From Nephromyces sp. MM_2019 (taxonomy: Eukaryota; Apicomplexa; Aconoidasida; Nephromycida): a stretch of 64,000 nucleotides of DNA. Shown here piece after piece: positions 1 through 12,551 of this stretch; the first letter of the stretch is position 1, and each line of letters starts with the position of its first letter. The position numbers and the translations under genes were made by a program. Location: contig JADHZB010002012.1 in assembly GCA_015657535.1 (NCBI GenBank), positions 32,950 to 96,949 on the forward strand, written 5' to 3'. The notes beneath the pieces are model-generated. The model did not search any database, was not told the origin of the DNA, and was given only the letters and a program-made list of their open reading frames with translations.

Positions 1-3000
1 GAGTAGGTCGCTAATGAGTATAAAAAAGTGCAACTGATTACCTACCAGCGCACACAGATGAATTAAGAATTATCACTATAACGTAGCACGTTTGACTAAG
101 GGATACGCTTTAACTAAGCGTATCGATGTACAAAACTAGCTATAACATCCAGATGTAAACCGATTAGAAAGCGCCTGACTAAGCCCTTACTATCAGCATA
201 CAGATTCTGAAAAGGTAGCTTAACTGTTTCCTACAGAGTAGTAGTTTACAAAAGTTAGTTAAATAATACTAATACATTGCTTCTGCCTTATGCTGAGGCG
301 TGGGGCATTCCATTTCGAATACGTCTATAACCATAAATAATGACAGTACACACCAAACAGAACACAAGTGCGCTATGCAATAAACATAACTTCACCCCTA
401 ATTTGGGCATGCTTTCCGGTGCGGCGGCACTCCAGCATGACGAAAAAAACACAAGATACTTTTTTGCAGTGTAAAATGAACAGCAAGGACATCTTCGCTT
501 CCAGCTTAATCCGTAGCAAAAAAACTTTACAGGAAAGTGCCGCATCACGCCGTATTGCTTTAAAGCTTATCGTTGCTCTTCTAGCAATGCTCAAAGAAAA
601 ATGAGCAGCAGATGAGCTAAAGAAAGATGCATACACAACACACAAGAGGAGACGATGGAGCTTTTAGAAGTGTACATGCATGTATGCTTTCAGCTATGGT
701 TTTGGTGCGAAACAGATCAAGTATATGAAAGCGATACCAGCCAATACCTTTTTGAGGAAGAATACATAGAGCATATACAAATGCTATCGCTACAAACAGC
801 ACATGGATGCGAAAGAAAACGCGAAAAAAAGCATCATCCCCCAGCTCAGTGAAAAGGTAATAAATATTAAAAGAAGGAAATTAAGGGGGGGCAAAGCAAG
901 TTTATAAAATATTTGGACTTGTACAGTATTACGATATAAGGAGTCGTCATGCGGGGGATTCGTATAAAAAAATAGGGGCCAGAATGTCACATTCGTTTTG
1001 CACCTTGGGTATTTTCTACCCTTAAAACAAGTATGCGCTAAACGCTGAAAGCAAAAATATTCATAGCAGCCCCTAGCAAAAATTAAACGTGGCAGACTCG
1101 CATCAATTAAGCGAAAGCGGTTAAAAAATTCTCTGGTAAAACTGAAAAAAGTCGCCTACTGCAGGCAAATTCCTTATTTGCGTATTGGTAACTCAAAAGC
1201 TCATGAAAACCAGAACTCATAGATACGTTATAATGAACGAAATACACAGCCAAAGAACGATATAGCGGATAAAAGGTTGATTATCCACCAGTAAATAATG
1301 TAGTCAGTACAATGATGATAGGAAACACAACGATTCGGAAGGAAAGCACTAGCTGGAAAAGGGAAGCAACGAAGAATACAAGTCAACTGACGATATAAAC
1401 AATCCGGAGTAGCCAACAGAAGGGAGTGGAATACAAAATAAGCGAGTGGTAAACACAAGGAGTAGCACACACAATGGAGTAACGCACACATAAGGGGTAG
1501 CACACATAAGGAGTAACGCACACATGAGGAGTAATGCATACACAAGGAGTAACACACACAACAAGGCAGAAAAAATATGTAGAAATATTCCCAGGAGCAG
1601 AGCCAATTAAACTCTGCATGGCTATAGGGACAAGCCGACAAAAAAATTACAGGAAAAGCCTCTTGTCAGGGAATAAATTTCATGCTGCTCATTTTTTTTC
1701 AACATGCAAATGAACGAGAACGGTAAGCAGCATCGCTATCGCCTTAGACAAAAGAATAAAAAACAATACATATATGCAACGACATGACACGCAATTCAAA
1801 GTGAAAGCAAGTAAATCAAGACAAACAAGGTTCAAAAAGAGTTTTAGGATGCAAAGGGTAGAAAGAAGCCCCGAGAGAAGAACTAGAGTAGAAGAAAGGA
1901 ACGCTACTTCATAGCGAGTACAAAAAAATGGAGCGGAATACTAAGAAGATATATATATATGACTCTGAGAAAACTAGGGTTCACCTTTTACATGAACTAA
2001 CAAAAAAAGGGAGTCACACGTCATAACCACTCATGTATATCTCCGTCGCTACTCTTTCAATACACCTGCCACGTACAACCATAGAGTTACACGAGGATTG
2101 AAACAATAGTGATAAAATAAGTTGGACTTTTGGGAAAAAAGCATTATTCAATAATAGATAATGCATCCCTGCCCAGGTCAATTATAGCATTCTCTACCGT
2201 CTAAATCTTTAATGATAACTACCAAAAAACCGCCTGTTTTTTCACCAATGTTAAAAGTCTTTCGCAGCTTGAGTTTGAACATGGCTACCGCGATTTTGAT
2301 GGTTAACACTGCAAGTTTCTAGTAGCTTGAAGAAGATGCGGAATGCTGAGAACAAAAAAAAAATTGAAGGTCACAGCACTTTATTATACCCTTAAGCTGA
2401 TGAAATAAAATGGTGGCTCTCTTTGCTTCTAGTTTTTTAAACCTCATCAAAATTACGGTGGTCCCGCTCAAAAGAATCTCTCTGCAAAAAGCCAAAAAGC
2501 AATTTTAAGGAGGATAAGGAGACGAAATGAAAAAAGCATCATTCAAGAGTAAGAGAACATACACACACAAACACACACGATGAAGCATTAGATTATAGAT
2601 TAAGTCAAGAATACTAGGCATTCTTCTCATAATCAAGAAAAAAAGCCCTACAAGACAAAACGCATTGATCAAGTTAGCCAACTCAATCTTACCAGAATAT
2701 AAGCAGGCACACTCCTCGGCACTAATCCATTCAGCCCTTCTAATGCAGCCACAAACGCTGATGGCACCAATCTATTTGAAAACGTGAACTTCACCTGGAA
2801 GTGAACAGTGAAAAATACATCCAAATTCGCAAAAAAGGCAAAAATTCCGAAACTGATACCTCCACTTTTACCTTTAAAAAATGTCGTTTACTCTTCCCCA
2901 CGAAATCACAAAAAAAAACTCTCATCTTCATAAAATAAATCTATCTATAGCTCTCTAGAACAACGATTTAAAACTAGCCATTACGTGCTTAAAAACTAGA

Positions 3001-3267
3001 TACAAAATCATAGTAGTGAATAGCACAGCGATCAAAAGAATCACAAGTCTCCATAGTAGTGAAGACAAATTACTTTTACTACAGCACAAGGATGTTGTAA
3101 TAAACACAAAACTTTGTCAAAAACACATATAAAATCAGAGGTAGAAGAGGGAGCAGAGGTTCGTAGATATCCAGCCAAACGTACTCTACCAATGCAAATT
3201 TTTGAATAAAACAAGCAAAGAATAACTTTTAGACGTGTTTTGCTGCAAAACACATCTATCATCCTCT
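1..3267. other. Unassigned AT-rich DNA downstream of the minus-strand sphingolipid-synthase-like gene
   Basis: No gene could be supported here on either strand. Open frames are short and unrecognised. The longest (minus strand, 1228-1641) is mostly a translation of the tandem repeat at 1445-1566. The plus strand carries many CACACA runs, that is, TGTGTG on the minus strand. In the reconstructed genes such runs mark the sense strand of introns, so unrecognised minus-strand transcription is possible. This is inference only. Confidence 0.5.
1445..1566. repeat. Tandem repeat, about seven copies of a 16-19 bp unit
   Basis: Seven imperfect copies with consensus AGTAACGCACACATAAGG follow one another, with units starting at 1445, 1461, 1478, 1496, 1512, 1530 and 1548. 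Unit length varies from 16 to 19 bp, so it is not a coding repeat. Read on the minus strand it gives a Cys/Tyr/Leu-rich open frame that should not be taken as a gene. Confidence 0.85.
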
Positions 3268-4932
3268 TCAAAATCCAATTTTATTTCGAAAAATTCCTCG
3301 CTTTGAGGCATCTTCAACGGATGTACATAGCAATTTTAATACACGCCCATATCCAACAGAAAACATCTTGCACCTCTAGTTTAGCACGGTAGCAAGAATA
3401 AGTTTGAAGAAGTAGAAGAAACAGAAAAAAGCAGCCAACACGCAAAAAGAAGCAGAAGAAACCCCAAGAATTGTGCACCCTCATCCACTCCAAATATACG
3501 CGCACACATACGCGAGGCATTGCACGCTCAATACAGCACTTCAACTTAGCTTCAAACAAAACATTGACACACAGCTTTACCTCTGGAAAAAGACCTTCTT
3601 TAGCAGCCAGCTTATTAGCCTCAACTTCAATTAACATATGATAGAGCCACCAAACTGATGTAGCCATAAAAAAGCCCAGAAAGATATCAACAGTGTAATG
3701 AAAGTAGGCGGCGTTGAGGAGGACGTAGATTAGCAATGCAAACAACCACATTAAGCCCGTAAATGCTGCAGACTTTCGCTCATAAAAAACCCAACACATC
3801 AACAGATGGGTAGTCATCAGGGTGTGTCCAGAGATAATCATATCCGAACATTCTGCCAGCCTTCCTGTAGCCATTAAGAAGCTATTCCTGTAGAAGAGTA
3901 GAAATTATACTAGCGATGGAGTATAAGAGATTTTCAGTAAAAAAACAATGCAAATCTCTCTAAATAAAGCGAAAAATTTCACTGGTAGTTCCACATTACT
4001 CTAAAAAAACTGAAAAATTTCACTGGTTAAGTAGCTCAGGAGATATGAAGGGGTAAAGTCTCCCGCTCTCTAAGAGGCTCAACATATACAAGGCAGGCAT
4101 AAAGATTAAAAAACTACACACTCTAATCAACTCAAAGCAAATTACAGTTTAAAGCAATCACACACTAAAATTATTATAATCATACAATTTTGCTCCCAAG
4201 CTTGAAGTATTTCCCTAAACCCTATTATCATCAATACCCATCTTCATCACAATTAACAACAGAAAAAGCTACACACAACTACCTCATAACGTCCACTAAA
4301 GACAACGCCACCACAGGCTCACAGTAGTCTCTAGCACTAGGCATGGTGGTGACCACAATTGCTATCCCTCTAATGATATAACAAAAGGCTGAAATGTACA
4401 GGAACCGGAGGAGCATCATCATGCTCTCACGACTATAATTGAAGATACCGAAGCGAACAAATGTTAAGACAGCGAATATTGCCGAAATAATATTAACAAA
4501 CTTAACGGGAGCCCAAGGCATAGGCCCATGGGGAAAAATGATATCGTGGAAGATATCCCTTAAAGGACTAATCTTGTTCATCCTATAGGACTGATCGCAG
4601 ATGATTGCACACACACACTGAAAGTAGAAACAGGCTAGGAAGGCGAGGACTGCGTAAGTGAGAAGAAACCCAAAGTTTGAAGGCAGAGCATCACGAGAAA
4701 ACTGCTCCCCCTCCACGGGGATTATCAAGCAGGAGGAAGTACTCCTGCGTGCATCTCTGAGAAAACTACCATGATTCCCATCCCTTAAACTTTCCGTGGT
4801 GTCTGTTCGATCAGCATGATCTGAAATCGCAATACGGCTAAAGCTTGCACACTCGATGGTAGCATTCTTCCCCTCCGCTTCTAGAGTAGTATCACAAGCC
4901 AATTTTACCGTGGCTTTTGTCGATTCACTCAT
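3268..4932 (-). CDS. Sphingomyelin/inositol-phosphorylceramide synthase-like membrane enzyme, three exons
   Basis: Family role: transfers a phospho-head group from a phospholipid to ceramide in the Golgi or plasma membrane. Exons on the minus strand are 4932-4283, 3887-3581 and 3375-3268, giving 354 residues and ending in TGA. Introns are 395 bp (GTAGTTGTGTGTAG...CTTCTACAG) and 205 bp (GTAAAGCTGTGTG...CTAAACTAG), and phases match at both joins. The first ATG in frame is at 4932. After a polar N-terminus of about 95 residues come several membrane segments, the block RGIAIVVTTMP, then the catalytic blocks CSDMIISGHT and HYTVDI. The His-His-Asp triad of the family is present. Animal enzymes have CGD where this has CSD. 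The third exon is the least certain part: without it exon 2 would read on to a stop at 3314-3316 through what looks like intron. Substrate (choline, ethanolamine or inositol head group) cannot be told from sequence. Confidence 0.85.
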
Positions 4933-7900
4933 CTTAGCAACCGGAAGAAGCAAAAGAAGAGGGAAAATTCAAAAAGATCAAGCGAAAAAACAAGTATCAG
5001 CAACCAAGACAATCAGCTGCTAGCGCATGAGGAGGTAACCCCGCAGTGCGAGTTTAAAATGTTATTTTCATGATAAAGTGGGTTCTCAAATATGTCGGAT
5101 TAGAGACTATATTTTCCCACCTAAAAAAACTGCAATAACAGTATCTATACACGCTGCTCAGCACGGGAAATTATATGTGTATATGTCCATGCCTACACAA
5201 ATAACTCGCTTTTACCACGCACGAATACACCACCACAAAGACACCGAATCCTCCTTGAAAATAAATGGTAATAAGGTGTGGATGTCAACTCTTTTCACCA
5301 GTTTAATCGCATGAAAGAAGCCAATATATCGCACAATATCATCAAACTTGAAGATTAAATCAGCAGAAAAGTAGTGAAATTCTATATTTTTTGTATAAAC
5401 GAATAGTTTCCACAAGTAACAAGTAGTATAATGGTAGGATAGGAAGCTCGAAAATAGAGATATATCGTAGAAGTATGCTCTAGCGTTTTACACACTCTCA
5501 CAGGGATGGGGAGAAACTATCAGCCTTCCAGAGCGACTTAAGATCAGCTTTTGAAAGCAGTAGAGGACAGAATAAAAACAAAAAAATCCGGTAAATTGCC
5601 TAAGGAACTTCCTCCATTCATATATATAGTAGAAAAGCAAATGTTTATAAGCTAAAGAACGCCAAATAATAACATGCTGAAACTGCAGTGTATTATCATA
5701 ACAAGCGTAGTGATCACAACATAAAATCAACTGCTAAAGCATCGGCACGCATACACCACTTTATGAAAATGCTTTGCCAGCAAGCTTAAATTTCCTCCTT
5801 GATTCAGTTCTCAACATGCGACACACACAATTGGGAGAAATATAAGAGAATCCTCCTAATAAAAAAAAATCATTTCAGCAAGACTCACAACAAGCTCATA
5901 AAAGTGAAGTGAAGAGATACATGCAACTTCTTCAATCAATGTACCTCAACCAAAGCATCTAGCATACTGGGAGCAAGCTGTAATCTCACACACAAAAAGT
6001 CTCGCTAATGCATTATTTCCAATAATATATGGAAGCGCAAATCTCGAAAGCACTCAGATAATCATAGAATAACGTAAATGAAAAATTTTACTTATAAAGG
6101 CGTATGATGAGGATCTTAACAAGCATGCGTGTAACGAATATGGGGTAAAAAAAAACAGCCGTAAAAATGCACTTTGATACTTCAAATGAAACACGTGGCT
6201 TAACTACCATAAGAAACCTCTCCCTTTGCAAAAACCTGCAAATAACGAGAATAAACGGATGCTAAAACTGAAGCGGAAACATCAAATTAATACTAATAAT
6301 TCTTGTAGTGTGCGTGCCTTTTTTATTATGTTGCTACAGTACGAACAATCAATAGGGGCGCATCATACTCCAGATCTAGGCAGTGGAGAAACTACTCCTG
6401 CGAGTCCAAAAATAGAGCTTTTAATATAGCGAAAGGCATATAAGCAAAAAAATAGAACAAAGAATGCATCATATAGATAGGATACAACCATGTTACTGCG
6501 CTACTCCTACTTTATGACATGAACCTACACATTCAAAGCGAGGGGCAGTAATACACAAAATAACTCATCTCAAAAAAAATTTGAATCTGAGCAATCAACA
6601 AGCAACACATGAGAAATGCAAAAAACTATGCCGTACATGCAAGAAGACTCAATTTCAACTGCAGTAGAAGCTGCATTACCAGAAATTTTGATAGCTTTAC
6701 GGCATGCTCAAAACATTAGTGACTCACTATGATAAACTATAACTTTGGAGTTCCAACAGCGCGCAAATTTTCCGCAGTGCAAGTCAGCGAAAAGAGCCAA
6801 CCACAGATACTGCCTTCACTGCGTTTTTAGCTAAAATACACATAACAAGCCCATGCCTTTAAGTAATGGATAGCTCTTGGGACCTCAGTAAAAAGAGCTC
6901 TTTGTACCTCACATATCACACAATTAAGAGCTGATTACCGACGCTCTCAAAGGTAGTCTATCAAAAAATTGAAAAGCGGAAAAACACTATGCACGATTTT
7001 TTCCTAGTACAAAATACTCTGGAAAGAAGCATAGAAATCTGTTTAGTGATAATTTTTTTCTAACATGGTCAAAAAGCTAGTTTACGTGCAGAGCCAAAAC
7101 TTCAAAGCCAAAGGTTCAACAAGAGAAACCTCTTTTTTTTTACTACAGTACGATAAGCGGAAATGACATAAAAGTTCAGTTATCTGAAAAATTAGAATAA
7201 CTTGATAGCACCACGGCTGTGAATTGCAAAAAAAAAGTTAAGACTGCATCAAAATCTTGCTTAAAAAAAAGCTTTACCCAGATAACAACGCTCCATCGGC
7301 CAACAACCAATAACAAGCCTATAAAAACACTTCATGATAATAATATCCGTGTCAGGAACTGAGGATGATGAGGTTGCTATCAACGATTAGCAGTCAATAC
7401 CCATCAAATGAAGAAAACACTCAAAAGAGATTCACTTGAATATAGCTGAGATTAAAGGGTAGCCTTAGGATCCACACGCACACTCTCTTTAAGACTTAGT
7501 AAGCCTGTGGAAACAGAAAATATTGAATAGATAACCTTAGTGCATGCCTGTTCCATAATGTGTAATTACTGACGCATAACACACGTGCATTGCTACATCA
7601 AAAGCGTAACTTACACGTTGCCGCCCCGTGTATGCATCTGTAAAGCGTGCTAAGCTATGGGGAAAATTGATATAATTCCATCCGTTCAGACGCTAGGCTA
7701 TACCCTCAAACCTAAGCCAATAATATCGAAGCCCCTTTAAGTGCAAAACACGGATTGCAAACAAGAAGTGACAAAAAGATGCATAAAGTATAAGTAGATT
7801 AACGAATAAAAAGCTAATCTTCAAATAAAGCAAATACGCATTACTAAGCATAACATTAGACACATTGAACAAATTCCCATATAAAAGAAACATGCGATAT

Positions 7901-10900
7901 ACACTTGTAACAATAAGCGCAGAGGTGTGTACCACGTCCTCAGGGAATAAAATGGAGTTCGGAAACGTCGCAATTTTCCCAGCCCAGGACACAAACTGCC
8001 GAAAAGGTATAAAGCTATAAAAACAAAATGGACATGTGAAATGCAGCCTCTTACCATTTCCATTATGTGGACCCACACTATCTCCCTTCAGGCAAAGTAC
8101 TCTCATATGGGACAAAAACTTGAAAAAGACGCACCAAAAGGGCTACGAACTCACACAAAGCAGCAAGACTGACTACTTTAACAAAAGTATTTAATATCGC
8201 ACATGACGCGCCCAGTATTACTCAAACTTGGGTAGAACGCAACATTTATACACACGGCGAAACTTTAAACGCGATAGCAGGGTGCAGGGTGACTCACAAA
8301 AATGGCGGAATGGGTAAAAAATAGCAGAAACACATGAAAAAAACAGAAGCACACAAGAAAACAGAAACACAGAAAAAAAAACAGCTGAGCGTCTTTCACT
8401 TCTCAAGGTATTTTAAATTAGATGCACTCCTAAGAGATTCTCAAATAGGCTTGTACGCTTTTGTAACTACAACACAAACATAAACGCTGCAAGAACTAGA
8501 GTTCGCGCTAGCAAAATCGTGCTGTTTTCACAGGACGATTGGGGCGGACATCGATCCCGACATGGGAAGAATTGGACCTCCACGCTCATAGTCGTCAAGC
8601 CAGAACCGATCAGCACCTTAGGCGCTTCTTTGAATGAGTTGAGCTACATTGTATTTACTGCGCCTCATTGAATTTATTTTGTATTCTGCCCTTTTTCAAG
8701 TGACTCAGCAAATTACTAGTCACGTCGCGTCACCTTCAAAGTTGTTGAAAAATATATCGTATGTTTAGTACCCTCGCTTAAATAAAGGAAACCTTTAAAT
8801 TAAAGTGATTTGCATAGAAACTGTTAAACTTATTTGTAAGCAACCGAAATAACGCTCACAGGGATGGTAGTCGGTAAAATTGCGTTAGCACACGGTAATA
8901 AAGCCTTGTAAATGAATGATTGCTGGAACTTTTCATGATCATGTGGGATTGCAGGTTTTGTGACCTAATTATGATCGTGCTGTGCCGGGATCCCCCGTTT
9001 TTTAGGGTGTCGCCCGCACTTACCATAATACACTGCAATATTGCCTAGCAGGTAATGCCATATTGTATGTTAGGTCAGAAGACGGAATATCTTTTTTTAT
9101 CCTGGAAATTAATTGAAAAGTGATGCGCATTTTCCATGAAGTACGATAGTAGAAGCTTAACCGTCAATACCTGCAAGTGACTAGCCAGAGGGGTGTAGTT
9201 ACACCACCTCAGGAGGTCGCGGAAAGCATAGTTACAGCAAAAGAACATCAAAATATAGCATTTTCCAATGAGCTTTTGCAGGAAGATCTAATGATTGTAA
9301 AGTGGAGCAAAAGATGCGAAGAGTAATGCCATTATGTTTTAGGTATTTTCTTGGGAATCGTGGTCTTTAAGAACTTAAATAGGGAAACAGCCTTTGATGA
9401 GATGGAAATTACCTAAATATGACTGAAAACAGTGTTTTTCAGATTAAAAATTTTGGGAATGAAGCTGCTAATCAAAAGGTTATAACTGTGTATATGCGTT
9501 CGTGTGTTTGTGCATGTGAGAATGCAAATCGTAGTAAAAGAGTCAATGTACAATTCATCGAACTGTATTAACGATATTGTGGCTGGAATAGTTACTTATG
9601 CTTTTTGCTGGAGTGCAAACCGAACTTTTTCCTGGAATGATACGTGTGCAAAGCGGAAAGTCAGAGGTAGTAAGCGAAGCTATACGTAAGTAAAAATTCT
9701 GGTTGCTATCCAAACGTTTTGGCATCTCCTTTCAATAGAAATTTCAGATTTAATCGCAATTTCTAGGATAAAAGAAGCATTATGAAAGGCCCACAGGTCT
9801 ATCATGGCTATGTGAAAGTAGCCGATAACATAGCTGAGCAGTGCCTGCTGTCTTTTCTAGCTTGAGATTCGCGACAACAGGGGGCCGGTATAGTTAATTT
9901 CAGCTGTAAAGCCATTAACTTAAAAAAGTTGCTAGAGTGGTTCATAATCAAGACAAATTATGCAACATATGGTCAGGCAGCCAGAAACAAGATGAGAATA
10001 GTACTAAGATTGTGCGTGTGATGAGCTACGGAAATATCCAAGGATATTTCTATCGGTAGATTACTTGCTCATCTGTTTGAAGTTACAGAAGAATTTGTTA
10101 TGGAAACACAAATTCAGTTCTTAGGTGTGCTAAATACATTGCATTTGAGATGAAGCGGCAGCAAAATCTGAAATAATTCTTAAGACAATTATGCTTATAC
10201 CAACTACTCATCAACATATTGATATTTTTTGAATAGGGGTCATTACTACGGCTGATTTTGTCGTTGCTAGTACTAAAGAACCTATGCCTTTACCGCAACT
10301 ATGTTTAAATTGGATGCTGATATGCAGAGAATTCTCTAAATGATAAAAGAGTTAAAATATCAGAAATCAGATACTTGCTACATCAGGGTAGGGGTGAACT
10401 TAAATTCTAAGCTTTTTGCAGGGAAATTAACCGAGAGAGTCATCAAAAAGTAAAAGAATTAAAGTCTCCTGAAGAAAAATGCAAATGGGAGTGATTTTTT
10501 AAAACATCCTTTTTTCATTACCCATGAAAGAAGTTATACCAAAATCTACTAATCCCATGACACAGAGATGTCCCAACAGTGTGCACTACACTTTTCCAAT
10601 GTGTTGTGAACGAAGCTGATTCTTTGACTTCTTCGGTTATTTACCTATTTAACGGCGAGCCTCGCGCTTTTTTATGGAGCTAGCTGCCGATAGTGCACTA
10701 CTTAACGTTTCTTCTCCGAACGAAAAAGTGAGGGCTACCCTCCGAAAGCGCCGCTCAGGGAGCAACAAGCTAGGCTAACTGGCCGTTCCCCGCAGATCGT
10801 CGTAGAAATCTCTAAACATCCGGGTCGCCCACCAGCTACTCTACGACCCTTATAAAAACGGTAACGGTAGACACCGCGATTCCTATTTTGTGCCGCGCCA

Positions 10901-12551
10901 CAAAATTCGTACGTGAATACCCCTACTTACCCCGGGAAGGTATTCGATATCGGCAAGCTGAGCAATGTTGTCTAATGTACGCAGAGCGCTTTCTATGGAG
11001 CTCGGCCAAGACTTGACCTTCGGGGGACTACCTTTGAGTTTTGAGTACTTTTGTATCGATATGTTGTATATTTCCTTCCCTTCCTTACTTGTGACTTGCT
11101 CGGCACCTTTGTAGAATCGTTGAAAAATCTGATCATAAGCGAACGAAGAGAAAGGTAAGCTTTGTCACCTTTTCAAGTTCAATTCTAGCCAAATTTGGGA
11201 CATGTGTGGACAAAAGAGCAATGAGCCGTAACCAATATGGCTTGATACAGTGAAAAACTTCTCTTGCAAGCTTGCAAGGGAGAAATTTGAGTAGAAGCTG
11301 TGATCAGACCCGTGTGTTCTGCAGAAATTTTTGTGCACTAGATAATGGTATCATGTGCCGTGTGCCTTGCTTGTGTTCCTGGAGTACCGAGAATGTAAAA
11401 CGTAAACCTTTCCGAGGGGTTAGTGTACCATATTTTTTCTAAAGATGAAAAGTTAAACCTAGAACAAAAAGAAAAACAATTGATCCAGATGCAATATCAA
11501 AGAAATACACAAAAAATTATGAGGAAGATCATGCTATAGAAAGCAAGCGGTCAATTAGGTGGGATTTAATGTCGTGTCCATATTAGTTTCAACGGAGTTG
11601 TTATGTGTCAAAGTTGTTACATGTCCTGTGTAAGCAATCATTGTTGTTGCAGTGTCTTGTGCACTCCTTTATGCTCTATTGTTGCACTGATATTTCTAAA
11701 GGTGGCTTGCGCAGCATATTAAGAACAAATTATCTCTTTACAAAATGTGAGAAGCGTGCATGGCATGCAGTTTGTGAAGGACTGTAGCAAAGTTTCCAGA
11801 ATATCTTAACAGCTCTGTCATGATGGTTGCTAGCTCCACTTATATGTCTGTTTATTTTGGTGTTTCTCGCTATTACACTTATAAAATTAACTTTTTCTAA
11901 GACAATATCTATTGTATCTGCATATCGAGCTGAAAATTCATCTATGGAATTATCAATTCATTTTTCCTCGTCTGCATGTTGCCGTTAAAATTTTTTTTTC
12001 CTGATACGCAATGCTTAGTTGCTGAGCGTCTTCCCGAGGTGAACTTTAATGTAAAATTTCGTTTTTAGTCATCGATTTCTTTTTAATGGTGTGTGTATTG
12101 CCTGGCTTTTATAAACCTGGAGCTGCTTCTGAGTTAAATTTTCAAGCGGATTTATTATTGCTGTGACTCTAATGTCTAAAATACGTTCTCAATTTTTGAT
12201 TGTTGCAGCTTTTATTGCAAGTATGGTCACCTACTTCCAAAGCATAACGTAAAACCATTTAACTTGCAAACTGTCGCTGACTTCTTTGTATACTTTTCTA
12301 TATGAAGTCGTTTGCATGCAATGTCCGTGAATTTTGAATTTCGAAATAAGCTCTTGTTGCTGTTGATGCAAGCTTGGATGATGAATTTGGAAAATTTTCA
12401 TTTTCCAATATTTCTGCCATTGCTTGTATATCCTATACCCAAATATGAAGATATTTTTTATTAACAAGCTCAGAATACTGCAAGTGCTGGTAGAATTAGC
12501 TTTGTTAAATAGCAGGGCGCTCTCCAATTTTAATGTGCTTGATACAGGGAA
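4933..12551. other. Long unassigned stretch between divergent genes (sphingolipid-synthase-like and NDH2)
   Basis: The two flanking genes point away from each other, so this interval should hold both promoters. No gene is supported. The longest open frame is 140 codons on the minus strand (7693-8115); it is hydrophobic with no recognised motif and no clear splice signals. Several 30-60 codon open frames lie on the plus strand between 9.7 and 10.5 kb. One of them (10422-10494) is preceded by a good acceptor (TTTTTGCAG) and ends in TGA, but neighbouring pieces fall in different frames with stops between, so they are noise or a decayed gene. The GC-richer, hairpin-forming part at 10.62-11.08 kb is listed separately. 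Confidence 0.5.
10620..11080. other. GC-richer island with several short inverted repeats; possible structured RNA
   Basis: By eye this stretch is clearly richer in G+C than its surroundings and has no long open frame. It holds several close inverted repeats: GTCGTAG (10798-10804) with CTACGAC (10841-10847); GGGTCG (10822-10827) with CGACCC (10844-10849); ATTTTGTG (10885-10892) with CACAAAAT (10899-10906); and GAATACC (10915-10921) with GGTATTC (10939-10945). The first two pairs overlap and would compete. I could not match it to rRNA, tRNA, a spliceosomal RNA, SRP RNA or RNase P RNA. A decayed or organelle-derived insert is an alternative. Confidence 0.3.

Noticed and set aside
1228..1641. 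137-codon minus-strand open frame rich in Cys, Tyr and Leu
   Set aside because: Largely a translation of the tandem repeat at 1445-1566; no motif and no splice context.
3314..3580. Read-through of sphingolipid-synthase-like exon 2 to the stop at 3314-3316
   Set aside because: The sequence from 3580 down starts GTAAAGCTGTGTG, ends in a pyrimidine-rich tract and CTAAACTAG, and is hydrophobic without family similarity; splicing gives a polar tail in phase.
8520..8720. Possible tRNA or small structured RNA
   Set aside because: No acceptable B-box, anticodon arm or acceptor stem could be drawn on either strand.
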